From NCBI GenBank assembly GCA_963754535.1, contig CAVWGG010000008.1, positions 1 to 64,000 on the forward strand: DNA of 64,000 nt, given 5' to 3'. Origin of the DNA: RPQJ01 sp963754535 (GTDB taxonomy: Bacteria > Pseudomonadota > Gammaproteobacteria > Steroidobacterales > Steroidobacteraceae). Under the pieces are notes generated by a model. It was given only the letters and a program-made list of their open reading frames with translations. It ran no database searches and was not told the DNA's origin. Positions 28,024 through 37,536 of this stretch are shown one piece after another. A program made the position numbers and the translations under genes. How positions within the stretch are numbered: position 1 is the stretch's first letter; every line of letters begins with the position of its first letter.

Positions 28024-28852
28024 TCACCGTGTCGGGGGTGACGCGGCGCGAAGGCCTGCCAGGCGTTGAGTGAGCGTGGCTTGCGACAACTCGCCGATGC
28101 GAGTGTCCGCAAGCCGTCCATGCGCATCGAAGAACAGCGTGGTCGGCAACGCGCTGTGGCCCAGCGCGGCGCCGGTGCGACTCTGCGGATCGACCAACAC
28201 ATTGCCCAGCACCAGGCCTTGCCGGTCGAGGAAGGCGGCAATGGTGCGTGACTCTTCACCCTGGTTGACGAAGACGATGTTCACGTCGGGGTTGGCGAGC
28301 CTGTGCCTGCTGCAGCGCGGGCATCTCGCGCCGGCACGGCGGGCACCACGTGGCCCAGAGATTGACCACGGTGGGCTTACCGGCAAACTCGGCGAGCGAC
28401 ACGGACCGGCCCTCCAGCGAACTCAGGGTCAGTGGCGGCAAGGGGGCGGCCGCGGGCGCCGTCACGAAGGTGGCAATGCCGCCGAGCAGCAGCACCATGC
28501 CGGTCGTGAACGCAGCGGCGAGCACGGGTTTGCGCAGGCCAGCCTGACGGTGCGCGCGTTGCAGGCCGAACAGCAAGGCCACCACGACGCCCGCAGCCGG
28601 CTCCCAACCGCCATCGCGGATATTCAGGATGCTCAGCGGAAGGTCTAAGTACTGGTCGTGCCATCGCAAGACGAAGGCGAGTCGCGCGGCGACCAGGCCG
28701 ACGAGCAGCATCTGCGTCAGCGTCAGCTCGACCTCGGTGCCCGCGGCCCGCGCCAGCCGGCTGGCGACGAATCCGCCCAGAGCGATGGCAACCAGGGTCA
28801 GCAGCACCGAGTACGGCAGCGACAACGGACCGATCTGCAACGCCTGGTTCAT
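28024..28852 (-). CDS. Membrane-anchored TlpA-like thiol:disulfide protein, one apparent frameshift
   Basis: This 275-residue protein has an N-terminal half with four hydrophobic segments resembling the first part of prolipoprotein diacylglyceryl transferase (MNQALQIGPLSLPYSVLL, then VGLVAARLAFVLRWHDQYL), and a C-terminal periplasmic thioredoxin domain with NLWATWCPPCRREMPAL as the redox centre. One extra base at about 28301-28308 shifts the frame after the active-site helix. Removing it gives 276 codons and restores LANPDVNIVFVNQGEE and the cis-Pro region HSALPTTLFFD. GGAGG lies 7 bp before the ATG. It probably reduces disulfides in the periplasm, for example during cytochrome c maturation or copper protein assembly. 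The target is unknown. Confidence 0.82.
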
Positions 28853-28967
28853 GTGGGCGCCTCCATCGCTTGCAGGATAGACGCGGGCATCGAAGGGTTC
28901 CAGCGAATACCCGGCACACTTGTCGCGCTCGTGTAGCATCACGGCCATCGCATCGGGGGAGGCGTTC

Positions 28968-30221
28968 ATGTCCAGTGCACGGGGCGAGGCGAGTGGCCTG
29001 GCGTGGCCGCGTTATTACACCGTCGTGCTGCTGCTCTTCGCAGCTGTCTTCATCTCCTACATCGACCGCACCAACATCTCGGTGGCCGCCATCGCGATGA
29101 AGGACGACCTCGGCTGGACCGAGACGCAGAAAGGCGTCGTGCTCTCCTCGTTCTTCGTCGGCTACCTGCTGCTGATGGCTGTGACCGGTGCGCTCGCTAA
29201 CCGCTACGGTGGCTGGCTGGTCCTCGGCGCCGCGGTGATCTGGTGGTCCGCATGGACGGCACTTACCCCGCCTGCCGCGATGATGTCGCTCGGCGCGCTG
29301 ATCGCGGCTCGCATCGCGCTCGGGCTCGGCGAAGCTGCTGTGTTCCCCGCCTCCATGAACATGATTTCGCGCTGGGTGCCGCCGGAGCACCGATCGCGCG
29401 CCACCGCGCTCATCATCAGCGCGATCTCGCTCGGAACGGTGTTCGCATTGCCCGCCACGGGCTGGCTGGTGCGCGAATACGGCTGGGCCCTGCCCTTCTA
29501 CCTGTTCGGGGCCATCGGACTGGTCTGGTACGCGGCATGGCACTTCCTTGCCCGCGACGACGTTCCTGCTCCGAGTTCGTCAGTGGCGTCGTCGCAAACC
29601 GCCCACCGCGCCATACCGTGGGGGCAACTGCTGCGACTGCCGGCGGTGTGGGCCATCATCGTGGGCCACTTCGCCAGCAACTGGGGCCTGTACGTCCTGC
29701 TCGCGTGGATGCCGACCTACTTCAAGAGCACGTTCGGCGTTTCGCTCGCCAGCGCCGGCGTACTGTCCGCCGCACCGTGGCTGGTCAACTTCGTCGCGGC
29801 GAACCTGGCCGGCGCGTGGGCGGATCGGATGCTGCAGCACGGGCGCAGCGCGGGCTACGTCCGCAAGCTGATGCAGACCATCGCGCTCGGCGGCAGTGCC
29901 ATCTTCCTGCTGCTGCTGACCCAGGCGACGACGCCGCTGGCCGCTGTCCTGATCATGTGCGGCGCGACGGGCACCGCGGCGTGCGCGATGTCCGGCTTCG
30001 CCCCGAACTGCTTCGACATCGCCCCGAAGTACGCCGACGTCATCTGGGGCATCAGCAACACGTTCGCCACGCTGCCGGGCATCGTCGGCATCTACGTCAC
30101 GGGCTGGCTCGTCGATCGCACGGGCACGTTCGGCGCGCCGTTCGTGCTCACCGCGGCGGTGTCGCTGCTCGGAGCCACTTTCTACTTGGTTTTCGGCTCC
30201 GGTCGCCAGCACGTCGACTGA
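28968..30221 (+). CDS. MFS transporter, anion:cation symporter (ACS) type
   Basis: This 417-residue transporter has twelve predicted membrane segments. The motif FISYIDRTNISVAA in the first segment and the loop GGWLVLGAAVIWWSAWTALTP are typical of the ACS/SLC17-like branch that imports organic anions such as hexuronates, phthalates or sialic acid with protons. A long central loop (ARDDVPAPSSSVASSQTAH) divides the two halves. GGGGGAGG lies directly upstream of the ATG at 28968, and the longer open frame lacks one. It is divergent from the TlpA-like gene and stands alone, so the substrate cannot be inferred from neighbours. Confidence 0.9.
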   Translation: MSSARGEASGLAWPRYYTVVLLLFAAVFISYIDRTNISVAAIAMKDDLGWTETQKGVVLSSFFVGYLLLMAVTGALANRYGGWLVLGAAVIWWSAWTALTPPAAMMSLGALIAARIALGLGEAAVFPASMNMISRWVPPEHRSRATALIISAISLGTVFALPATGWLVREYGWALPFYLFGAIGLVWYAAWHFLARDDVPAPSSSVASSQTAHRAIPWGQLLRLPAVWAIIVGHFASNWGLYVLLAWMPTYFKSTFGVSLASAGVLSAAPWLVNFVAANLAGAWADRMLQHGRSAGYVRKLMQTIALGGSAIFLLLLTQATTPLAAVLIMCGATGTAACAMSGFAPNCFDIAPKYADVIWGISNTFATLPGIVGIYVTGWLVDRTGTFGAPFVLTAAVSLLGATFYLVFGSGRQHVD

Positions 30222-30355
30222 ACCGGAGCTGGCCGGCGTTCAGCGCGACCAGGCTTTCCGCCTGCGGATCTCAACCATCGGGTAGCGGCATGGCAACACC
30301 GCCTCGCGCTAGCATTCGATGATGGGCGTGTGCCCGTTCCGCAGGATTAGTAGCC

Positions 30356-32641
30356 GTGCCCCGAAGATACATTGACCTCGTCTGGGCCACCCGCGGATTC
30401 GCGACGCTGTTCCTGTCCGCCTGTGTTGCCTGCGCGGCGCTTCCCGTCCCGGTGATTGCGGCCGAAAGCGCAACCGTGGAGTCCACGCCCCGGCCGCGCA
30501 TCGGTCTGGTGCTCGGCGGCGGCGGCGCCAAAGGCGCAGCGCATGTAGGCGTGCTGGGCGTGCTCGACGAGCTGCGTATTCCCGTGGATTGCATCATCGG
30601 CACCAGCATGGGCGCGCTCGTCGGCGGAACCTATGCCTCGGGCATGAGCGCGAACGAACTCGAGACCGCGATTCGTTCGATCTCCTGGCAGGACACCATC
30701 GGCCGCCGCGGATTGCGCAGGCAGGTGCCGATGCGCCGCAAGCTCGTCGGCAGCACTTACAGCAACAGCCTGGAGTTCGGCGTGCGTGACGGCAGCCTCA
30801 TGGCGCCGTCCGGCCTGATCAGCTCGCAGAATGTGGACCTGACGATCCAGTACCTCGTGGGCCGAAGTCGCGGCATCGCGGAGTTCGACAAGCTACCCAT
30901 TCCCTTCCGCGCCGTGGCAACGGACATGCAGAGCGGCGAGATGGTCGTACTCGATCACGGCGACCTCGCTCTCGCGATGCGGGCGAGCATGGCCGTGCCC
31001 GGCGTGTTCTCGCCCGTGAACATCGATGGCCGCATCCTCGGGGACGGCGGGCTCACGCGCAACGTCCCGATCGATATCGCCCGGCAGACCTGCGCCGACG
31101 TGGTCATCGCGGTCGCCGTGCCGAATCCCCAACCCACGGCCGACGAACTGCGCTCACCACTCACGATGATGTCGCGCACCCTCGACGTGCTCGTCGGCGC
31201 CAACGAGCGACAACAGCTCGACACCCTGGGCCCCGCCGACGTGAAGATCGTGATTGACATGGGGGACATCGGCTCGGCGTCGTTCGACCGGGTCGGTGAC
31301 GCCATCCCAGTGGGGCGCGCGGCGGCGCTGACGCAGCGCGCGGCGCTTTCACGTTATGCGGTGACCGAGACCGAATACCTGGCCTGGCGGGAATCGGCGT
31401 CCCGTCCTGGGCGCGAGAAGGTCACGCTGGCGGCCGTGAATCTGCACGGCCTCGAGCGGGCGAACCCGGAGTTCATCCAGCAAAGTTTCGGCCTGCAGGC
31501 TGGCGACGTCGTGGACGCGCAGCAGATCGCGCGCCGCGCCACCGCCTTGTTTGCGCTCTCGGACTTCGAGCGCGTGGCTTACACCTTGTCGGGCGACCCG
31601 GCCCAACCGACCCTGGACATGCACCTGCAGGAGAAGTCCTGGGGCCCGCACATCGTGCGCTTCGACCTTGGATTGCATATCGGCACGGACTCGAACACGG
31701 CGTTCACGATCGGCGGGGATTACCTGCAGACATGGATCAACGACCGCGGCGGCGAACTCCGAGGGTCGCTGCGACTCGGGCGAACCTCCGGCCTGGAGAC
31801 CTCGCTGTACCAGCCACTCGACTCGGCGCATCGCTGGTTCGTCGAGCCCGGGCTCATGGCGCAGCGCTCCATCGAGGACCTCTTCGACGACGGTGATGCG
31901 GTGACGCGCTATCAGTTCGCATCCGGATGGGGGTATCTCGACGCGGGACGCGTCTTTGGCAATCGCGCCGAGCTGCGCGCGGGCATCCGCTCCGGGGTCC
32001 AGTCAGCCGAGCGGGAAATCGGATCTCGCGAGTTGCCCGAGACTGCGGACGAAGGGTATGGCGGCCTGGCGCTGCGCTACACCTTCGACAGCCGCGACCG
32101 CGACGTGCTCTGGCAGGACGGCGCGGTCGTTCGCATGGCGTATTTCCGCAGCGAGGAGGCCTTGGGCGGCGAAACCCCGTACGACCGCTTCGAAGGAACT
32201 GCAACCGTCGTCCTGCCGTTCCGCCGCAACGTCGGTTACCTGCGCGTGAGCGGCGGGTCGTCGTTCGACACTACGCTGCCCTTGTACGACACGTTCAGTC
32301 TCGGCGGCCCGGTCAGCCTGCCCGGCCTCAGCCTCGGTGAACTGCGCGGGTCGTCGTACTGGAGTGCGCAGGCGTCCTACCTGCAGCGGATCGCCGACAT
32401 CAGCTACGTGTTTGGCCAGTCGATCTATGCTGGGCTCACCCTGACCGCGGCCGACATGAGCGGCCGTATCGACGGCGTCTACGCGCAGCCGACGTATTCG
32501 GGGGCCTTTGTGCTGGCCGGTCGCACACCGCTCGGCCCGATGACGCTCTCGCTCGCGGCGACCACCAGCTCCGAATGGCAGCTGGTGCTCGGGCTCGGAC
32601 GACCGATCGAGGAACACACGATCAACGACGCCAGCTGGTGA
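30356..32641 (+). CDS. Patatin-like phospholipase with outer-membrane barrel (PlpD-like)
   Basis: This 761-residue protein looks like a type Vd autotransporter. After a signal peptide (FATLFLSACVACAALPVPVIAA) comes a patatin lipase domain with the oxyanion loop GGGGAKG (54-60), nucleophile Ser84 in GTSMG, and catalytic Asp230 in LGDGGL. A POTRA-like segment (about 365-430, KVTLAAVNLHGLERANPEFI) is followed by a C-terminal 16-strand BamA/TpsB-like barrel ending in LVLGLGRPI. The lipase is probably carried to or across the outer membrane by its own barrel and cleaves phospholipid. GTG is used as the start, with AGGA upstream. It is transcribed alone. In P. aeruginosa the homologue PlpD is a secreted phospholipase A1. 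Confidence 0.9.
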   Translation: MPRRYIDLVWATRGFATLFLSACVACAALPVPVIAAESATVESTPRPRIGLVLGGGGAKGAAHVGVLGVLDELRIPVDCIIGTSMGALVGGTYASGMSANELETAIRSISWQDTIGRRGLRRQVPMRRKLVGSTYSNSLEFGVRDGSLMAPSGLISSQNVDLTIQYLVGRSRGIAEFDKLPIPFRAVATDMQSGEMVVLDHGDLALAMRASMAVPGVFSPVNIDGRILGDGGLTRNVPIDIARQTCADVVIAVAVPNPQPTADELRSPLTMMSRTLDVLVGANERQQLDTLGPADVKIVIDMGDIGSASFDRVGDAIPVGRAAALTQRAALSRYAVTETEYLAWRESASRPGREKVTLAAVNLHGLERANPEFIQQSFGLQAGDVVDAQQIARRATALFALSDFERVAYTLSGDPAQPTLDMHLQEKSWGPHIVRFDLGLHIGTDSNTAFTIGGDYLQTWINDRGGELRGSLRLGRTSGLETSLYQPLDSAHRWFVEPGLMAQRSIEDLFDDGDAVTRYQFASGWGYLDAGRVFGNRAELRAGIRSGVQSAEREIGSRELPETADEGYGGLALRYTFDSRDRDVLWQDGAVVRMAYFRSEEALGGETPYDRFEGTATVVLPFRRNVGYLRVSGGSSFDTTLPLYDTFSLGGPVSLPGLSLGELRGSSYWSAQASYLQRIADISYVFGQSIYAGLTLTAADMSGRIDGVYAQPTYSGAFVLAGRTPLGPMTLSLAATTSSEWQLVLGLGRPIEEHTINDASW

Positions 32642-32657
32642 GCGGCGGCTCGCCGCT
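32641..32657. terminator. GC-rich hairpin between convergent genes
   Basis: The sequence AGCGGCG-GCT-CGCCGCT forms a perfect 7-bp stem with a 3-nt loop immediately after the patatin stop codon and before the convergent barrel gene. No run of T follows on either strand, so it would be at most a weak or factor-assisted terminator for both genes. Confidence 0.35.
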
Positions 32658-32664
32658 GGCGGTG

Positions 32665-33705
32665 TCAGCGCGCGCCGAAGCGATACATCGCGCCGATGCT
32701 GATCATGAAGATCTCGGTGTCGTGGAAGGCGACATCCGAATCGCCCTCACCCCAGAGCACGCTACCCACCGCCTGCCAGCGACCGCTCGCGATCGGCAGG
32801 CGATAGAACAACGTCGAGTCCACGACGATGCCGTCCGCGTCGGTGCGGGTATCGAAGATCGGATTGCGGGCGTCGAAGCTGCTGCTGCCATAGGCGAGGT
32901 TGCTCGCCACGGTGTAACCCTGGCCGAGGAACACGTAGCTCAGCTGCAGCCGGTAGCCGTCGCCGCTCATCGCCTCGCCGTCCCGGTCGTCGGTCGTGTA
33001 ACGAACCATGGGCCGCACAAGGTGACGTCCGCCCTCGCCCAACCGATAGAGGTAGGACACGTCGAAGCTGTACTGGTCGCCGTCGCGCTGCAGCAGTTCC
33101 TGGCAGGCCGCGTCGCAGGCAACGCTCGCGACGCCCTGGCCGCTGCGCTCGGTGTCGATCGAGATGTCCCGGTATGAGAACGTGAGATCGAACGCCGTGC
33201 CCAGGATACGGTCCCACTCCAGGCGCACACCGGTAGAGTCGCGATCGGTTTCTTTGCGCTGCACGCCCTCCGCATACGGATCCTCCCAGACCTGGGTGGG
33301 AATGCCGCTGAACAGCAGGCCGCCCTGCAGGATGCCGGCGGACCCCATGTCCTTGCGCGCCCCGAGCTGCGTCACGCCGTCCAGCGTGACGGCATCCTCG
33401 AGCGAGGTACCGAAGAAGGCCTGCCAGCCGTTGCCGAAGGTGTAGTTGATCTCGCCCGTGACTACCGGGTGGAACGTGTCGCTGCTGCGCGGGCTCTGCG
33501 CCACCGTGTCGATGACCGGCTGGCCGATGTCGATCAGGTTGTTGCCGGCGACGGTATTGCTCTTGAGGTCAACGTACCCGCCGCCCAGTACGACGAATCC
33601 ACGCCAGCCCGGAGTCTGCGGAATCGGTTCGATCGACCATGCCACCGGCGCCGTGACGCAAGCACCGAGGGCCAGCGTCAACGCGACTGCGTGCTTCAAT
33701 TTCAT
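32665..33705 (-). CDS. Outer-membrane protein, DUF2860-like
   Basis: This 346-residue barrel protein has a signal peptide (MKLKHAVALTLALGACVTAPVAWS) and repeated amphipathic strands with aromatic girdles, ending MISIGAMYRFGAR. The start of the mature protein (GWRGFVVLGGGYVDLKSNTVAGNN) and the loop with SFDARNPIFDTRTDADG resemble DUF2860 proteins. A cysteine pair (VACDAACQE) may form a loop disulfide. It is the last gene of a four-gene minus-strand run (alkylsulfatase and three outer-membrane proteins) with spacings of about 13-24 bp, so an operon is likely. It may form a pore for substrate uptake. The function is not established. Confidence 0.72.
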   Translation of the reverse strand: MKLKHAVALTLALGACVTAPVAWSIEPIPQTPGWRGFVVLGGGYVDLKSNTVAGNNLIDIGQPVIDTVAQSPRSSDTFHPVVTGEINYTFGNGWQAFFGTSLEDAVTLDGVTQLGARKDMGSAGILQGGLLFSGIPTQVWEDPYAEGVQRKETDRDSTGVRLEWDRILGTAFDLTFSYRDISIDTERSGQGVASVACDAACQELLQRDGDQYSFDVSYLYRLGEGGRHLVRPMVRYTTDDRDGEAMSGDGYRLQLSYVFLGQGYTVASNLAYGSSSFDARNPIFDTRTDADGIVVDSTLFYRLPIASGRWQAVGSVLWGEGDSDVAFHDTEIFMISIGAMYRFGAR

Positions 33706-33718
33706 GCGCCTGGCTCCG

Positions 33719-34474
33719 TCAGAACGAGAAGGAAACGCCCGCCAGGGGTCCTTGCTGGGTCAGGTTGTAGCGCTGGTAGTCGACGCCCTTGCCCGTTTCG
33801 TAGTCGTAACTGAGCGCCCGATAACCTAGATACCAGCTGAACTTGTCCGAGTTCTGGTGACGCACGGCCGTCAGCAACTGCGTCGTGAGCTGGGATCCCA
33901 CGCCGAAGCCGCCGAAGTCATAGCGGAAGCTGTACGTCCACTTGCCCGCAAACGGCACGGTCAACGCAACGCCGAGCATAGGGTCGACCCAGTCGGCGTC
34001 GCGGCTGGCGGTGGCCCGCTGGTTGAGCACCCGCACCTCGAGGTCCGTCGAAAGGTCGAAATACGCGACCGAGGCCAAGGCTTCGAGGTTGGGCGTGAGG
34101 CGGCGTCCGACTGTCGCCATCAGCGTGAGCTGATCCATGCCGAGTTCGCCGCGGACCTTCCCGCGCGGGCCGCTGGGGCTCCAGCCCAGGTTCATGTAGG
34201 TCACGTCGCCGGTGAGAGACCAGTCATCGTTCTCGACACGATAGGCCGCCATCGCGCCGAACTTGAGCGCGTCGAACACGTCGGACATGCTCAAGTCCAT
34301 GGGCAGCTGCAGTGGGCCGATCTGCGACGTGCCATCGATGGCCACGCCCATGGCGTAGAGGAACACTGTCTGCTTCCACTCGCCGGAATCAGCAGCAGCC
34401 TCCTGCGCCCATGTGGACGGCGCCGACAATGCCAGCACACCGGCCACCGCGAACCCGGACAAGAAATTGCGCAT
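33719..34474 (-). CDS. Outer-membrane protein, probable OmpW/porin-like barrel
   Basis: This 251-residue exported protein has the signal peptide MRNFLSGFAVAGVLALSAPSTWA and a mature barrel with strands such as WKQTVFLYAMGVAIDG, WSLTGDVTYMNLGW and WTYSFRYDFGGFG, ending LAGVSFSF with a terminal phenylalanine, the usual outer-membrane insertion signal. AGGAG lies 7 bp before the chosen ATG. The upstream extension of the open frame is not supported. It resembles hypothetical barrels annotated near hydrophobic-compound degradation genes. It is third in the alkylsulfatase operon. Confidence 0.75.
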   Translation of the reverse strand: MRNFLSGFAVAGVLALSAPSTWAQEAAADSGEWKQTVFLYAMGVAIDGTSQIGPLQLPMDLSMSDVFDALKFGAMAAYRVENDDWSLTGDVTYMNLGWSPSGPRGKVRGELGMDQLTLMATVGRRLTPNLEALASVAYFDLSTDLEVRVLNQRATASRDADWVDPMLGVALTVPFAGKWTYSFRYDFGGFGVGSQLTTQLLTAVRHQNSDKFSWYLGYRALSYDYETGKGVDYQRYNLTQQGPLAGVSFSF

Positions 34475-34488
34475 GCTTGAACTCCTGT

Positions 34489-35295
34489 CTACCTGGGGAA
34501 GAGCAGCGTTACCGTGATCCGGAACCCGACGCCCTCCGCACCGCTGTCCGGGCTGTCGAGCCAGTACCGTACGCCGCCGCCCACGCTGACCAGCTGGCTG
34601 CCAATCCGCAGCAAGTTCGACGCGTTCACGTTCACCGGAACCGACCACTGCTCGGCTTCCCAGTCGTAGGTTGCTTCGGTATTGAGGGCGAACGTCCAGC
34701 GGGTGGGCGTCGTGTACGTGAGGAACGGCTGAACGAACGTTGCGTTTACATCGGCACGGCTGTCTTCACCGGCGAACGACCAGAGGTGGTTGGCGAGCAC
34801 GCCTCGCGTCCAGCCGTTCGTCTGCTTAAGCACCACCGCCGTCGGGCCCGCGCCCCATTTGTCGGTGGTCAGCAGGTCGTTGGAACCCGTCGGCAGCAGC
34901 AGCACGGGACCAGCGCCCCAGATCCAGCCCGACGCGGTCGGCGCCTTTGGCGAGAAGAAGATGCTCTGAACCACGTCGCCGGTGCCGGTCTGCGTGCCGG
35001 CGCCCGGAAAGATGTCCGACTGCCTCACCACCGGCAGGATGGTGCGCGAGATCAGGTTCCACTCGTCGTTCAAGGTGACCGGGATCACCGGCTGCACATT
35101 GAGCAGCCAGCGATCACCGTCGTCGACCGGTCCGACGTCCTGGTCGTAGTTGAACTGCAACGGCACCGAGATCAGCGCTGCAACCGGGTTCGACAGCTGC
35201 ATTGCGACACTGTCGTCGCTTGCATCGTCGGCGGTCGCCGGCATGCAGAGCGCGCAGGCGGCGGCCATTCCGAGCGCGAGAGTAACCTTGCTCAC
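34489..35295 (-). CDS. Outer-membrane transporter, phenol MetA-degradation-like
   Basis: This 268-residue barrel has the signal peptide MSKVTLALGMAAACALCMPATA. Motifs include AALISVPLQFNYDQDVGP, LNVQPVIPVTLNDEWNLISRTILPV and GTGDVVQSIFFSPK, typical of the family found in the toluene/phenol meta-pathway clusters and hydrophobic substrate uptake. It ends ITVTLLFPR. It lies 24 bp downstream of the alkylsulfatase gene, and together with the two following barrels it would give the cell an outer-membrane route for the substrate or product of that enzyme. This use is inference from the operon. Confidence 0.8.
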   Translation of the reverse strand: MSKVTLALGMAAACALCMPATADDASDDSVAMQLSNPVAALISVPLQFNYDQDVGPVDDGDRWLLNVQPVIPVTLNDEWNLISRTILPVVRQSDIFPGAGTQTGTGDVVQSIFFSPKAPTASGWIWGAGPVLLLPTGSNDLLTTDKWGAGPTAVVLKQTNGWTRGVLANHLWSFAGEDSRADVNATFVQPFLTYTTPTRWTFALNTEATYDWEAEQWSVPVNVNASNLLRIGSQLVSVGGGVRYWLDSPDSGAEGVGFRITVTLLFPR

Positions 35296-35319
35296 CTTGC
35301 TTCCCCGATCCAGGCCAGC

Positions 35320-37461
35320 TCAGTCGGTGCCGGCGGCCGTCACGTCGGGCATCGCCATCGGCTCCAGACCCTTGGCGGTCGACTGCGGTGCAGTCCCCGG
35401 CAGGATCTCGAAGGTCGGCGCGAAAGGCACCATCAGCGAGCGCAGCTGGTCGAAGGCCGTGCGATCGCCCACGAATGTTGCCTTGCCTTCCTTGATCAAG
35501 CCGTCGAACGAGGTCACACCCATCATGACGCGGTTGAGGTCGGCGCGATTTACCGTGATTGTCAGGTCAGGATTCTTCGCCTGCACGCCCTGAATGTTGG
35601 TCAGCGTGGCGTTGCTGAGCTCGACCAGGTACTTCTCGCCATTGTCGGGCGTGACGAGGTTGACGGTGAAGCGCATCGCGTCGGCCTTCTTCGGGTCCAT
35701 GCTGATGCCGAGGAAGTCCAGCCACATCGCGGTGGACATGGCGCGCACGACGTCCGGCCCGGTCGACCGCGGCGGCGTGCCGCCCGGAAGGCCATTGCGC
35801 AACTCGAATGCACCCTGCAGGTAGCTGTTGCGCACACTCGTGCTCTCGGCCTGGTAGCCAAGCTGCTCGTAGGCGTCGGCCAGCAGGCGCCGGGCCGGCG
35901 TGTTGGTCGGTTCAGCCAGCATCAGCTTGTTGAGGATTTCCGATGCCTCGAGGTACTTGCCCTGCGTCACCAGCTGCTGGCCCTTGGCCAGGATCTTCGC
36001 GGAGCCGCCCATCATCTCGACGTAGAGCGGAGCCGAGTCCTCCGGCGAAAGTGGGTGCAGGTTGACCGGATTGCCATCGTAGAAACCCAGGAAGCGATTG
36101 ATGACGGCGCGCGAATTGTTCTTCACGTCACCGTGGTAACTGCGTGCCGACCACTGCTGCTGCAGGCTCTTCGGCACCTCGTAGACGTTGTGGATCTGGT
36201 TGATCGTGACGCCCTGGTTGGCATAGTGCAGCGCCTGGTTGTTCAGGTTGGCGTAGGTGTCACGCTGCGCACGCATCACTTCCTGGATACGGGCATTGCC
36301 CCAACGCGGCCAGCTGTGCGAGGCGAACATCACTTCCGCTTCCTGGCCGAACTGCCACAACGCGATGTTGATCTCCTTCGACCAGTTCAGCGCGTTGCGC
36401 ACCGGGGCGCCTCGGATCGTGTAGATGTTATGAATCGTTGCAGTGATGACTTCAGCCGCCCAGAGCGCCTTGAACTGCGGGAAATAGGTGTTCATCTGCA
36501 CCGGCGCTTCCGTATCCGGCGCGTTCTGGAACACCATCTTGACGCCGTCGAGCGTGATCTCTTCCATGTCCTTGGTGATGAACAGGTTCGGCGCGATCAA
36601 CCCGGTGTTGCCGTTGGCGACGTTCTTGCCGATGGCCTGGTCGACGTGACCATGCGCATCGCGCGGCAGGAGTACGGCGTATTGCCATTGCGTGCGACGC
36701 GACATGGCGTTGCCGGCAAAAACGTTTTCCTCGATGGCCGCCCGCATGAAGTCCACGGGCGCAATGACCTTGACCTTGCCGCTTGCCACGTCGGCTTCGT
36801 CGACCACGCCGCGCACGCCGCCGAAGTGGTCGACGTGCGAATGCGAGTAGACGACGCCGACGACAGGGCGTGCGCCGAGCTTGTCATTGATCAGCTTGAG
36901 CGCCGCGCGGGCGGTCTCCTTGGCCGTGAGCGGATCGAAAATGATCCAGCCCGTGTCGCCCTTGATGAAGCTGATGTTGGCGAGGTCGAAGCCGCGCACC
37001 TGGTAAATCTTGCCCGGCAGTACCTCGTAGAGACCGTAAGCCATGTTCAGCACGGCCTGTCGCTGCAGTGACGGATTGATGCTCTGGAAGTCTTTTTCCT
37101 GCAGCAGCCAATCGTAGCTGCCCATGTCCCAGGCCACGTTGCCGGCATCTGCCTTGATCTGCTTGAAGTCCGGTTCCGCGATGTATCCCTTCCTGGACTC
37201 TTCGAAGTCGCGCCTGTCCGCGAACGGCAGCGTCGCCACGAGGCCCTTGCGGACTTCGAGAGTGAACGTGGACGGTTCCTTGCCGTTAGGGTCGAAGTGC
37301 GCGACTTTCGCCGGCGCATGCTGGACACCGGCGCCCGTCGCCTGCTTTACGGTGGATCCCTGCGCGCTCGCGGCACCCGCATGCAATGCAAGCGGAATGC
37401 ACAATGCTGCGGCTGCACTTGCGGCAACCTTCCAGTGTCTGGAGGTCTTTCGGGTCGTCAT
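35320..37461 (-). CDS. Secreted alkyl/aryl-sulfatase, SdsA1-type metallo-beta-lactamase fold
   Basis: This 713-residue exported enzyme hydrolyses primary alkyl sulfates such as dodecyl sulfate to the alcohol and sulfate. It has a signal peptide ending at AASAQ, a metallo-beta-lactamase catalytic domain with the zinc motif HSHVDH (207-212) and further ligands around LFITKDMEEITLDG and FASHSWPRWGN, a helical dimerisation domain, and a C-terminal SCP2-like lipid-binding domain (LVTPDNGEKYLVELSNATLTNI). This architecture matches the SdsA1 family. AGGAG lies 7 bp upstream of the ATG. It is the first gene of an operon with three outer-membrane proteins. The two-component genes upstream on the same strand may control it. 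Confidence 0.9.
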   Translation of the reverse strand: MTTRKTSRHWKVAASAAAALCIPLALHAGAASAQGSTVKQATGAGVQHAPAKVAHFDPNGKEPSTFTLEVRKGLVATLPFADRRDFEESRKGYIAEPDFKQIKADAGNVAWDMGSYDWLLQEKDFQSINPSLQRQAVLNMAYGLYEVLPGKIYQVRGFDLANISFIKGDTGWIIFDPLTAKETARAALKLINDKLGARPVVGVVYSHSHVDHFGGVRGVVDEADVASGKVKVIAPVDFMRAAIEENVFAGNAMSRRTQWQYAVLLPRDAHGHVDQAIGKNVANGNTGLIAPNLFITKDMEEITLDGVKMVFQNAPDTEAPVQMNTYFPQFKALWAAEVITATIHNIYTIRGAPVRNALNWSKEINIALWQFGQEAEVMFASHSWPRWGNARIQEVMRAQRDTYANLNNQALHYANQGVTINQIHNVYEVPKSLQQQWSARSYHGDVKNNSRAVINRFLGFYDGNPVNLHPLSPEDSAPLYVEMMGGSAKILAKGQQLVTQGKYLEASEILNKLMLAEPTNTPARRLLADAYEQLGYQAESTSVRNSYLQGAFELRNGLPGGTPPRSTGPDVVRAMSTAMWLDFLGISMDPKKADAMRFTVNLVTPDNGEKYLVELSNATLTNIQGVQAKNPDLTITVNRADLNRVMMGVTSFDGLIKEGKATFVGDRTAFDQLRSLMVPFAPTFEILPGTAPQSTAKGLEPMAMPDVTAAGTD

Positions 37462-37536
37462 GGTGCACTCCTGATTGTGGACGATGCGATACACCGTCAG
37501 CGGCGAAAGGTTAAACGGCAGCCGCTGAATCGCGGA

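Noticed and set aside
32639..32657. Hairpin after the patatin gene as another member of the conserved-loop family.
   Set aside because: It shares a GAGCGGCGGCTCG stretch with the arm of copy 1, but it has a 3-nt loop and lacks the conserved core.
34312..37071. A 919-codon open frame on the plus strand opposite the alkylsulfatase operon.
   Set aside because: It is antisense to well-supported genes, has no domain, and very long antisense frames are usual at this GC content.
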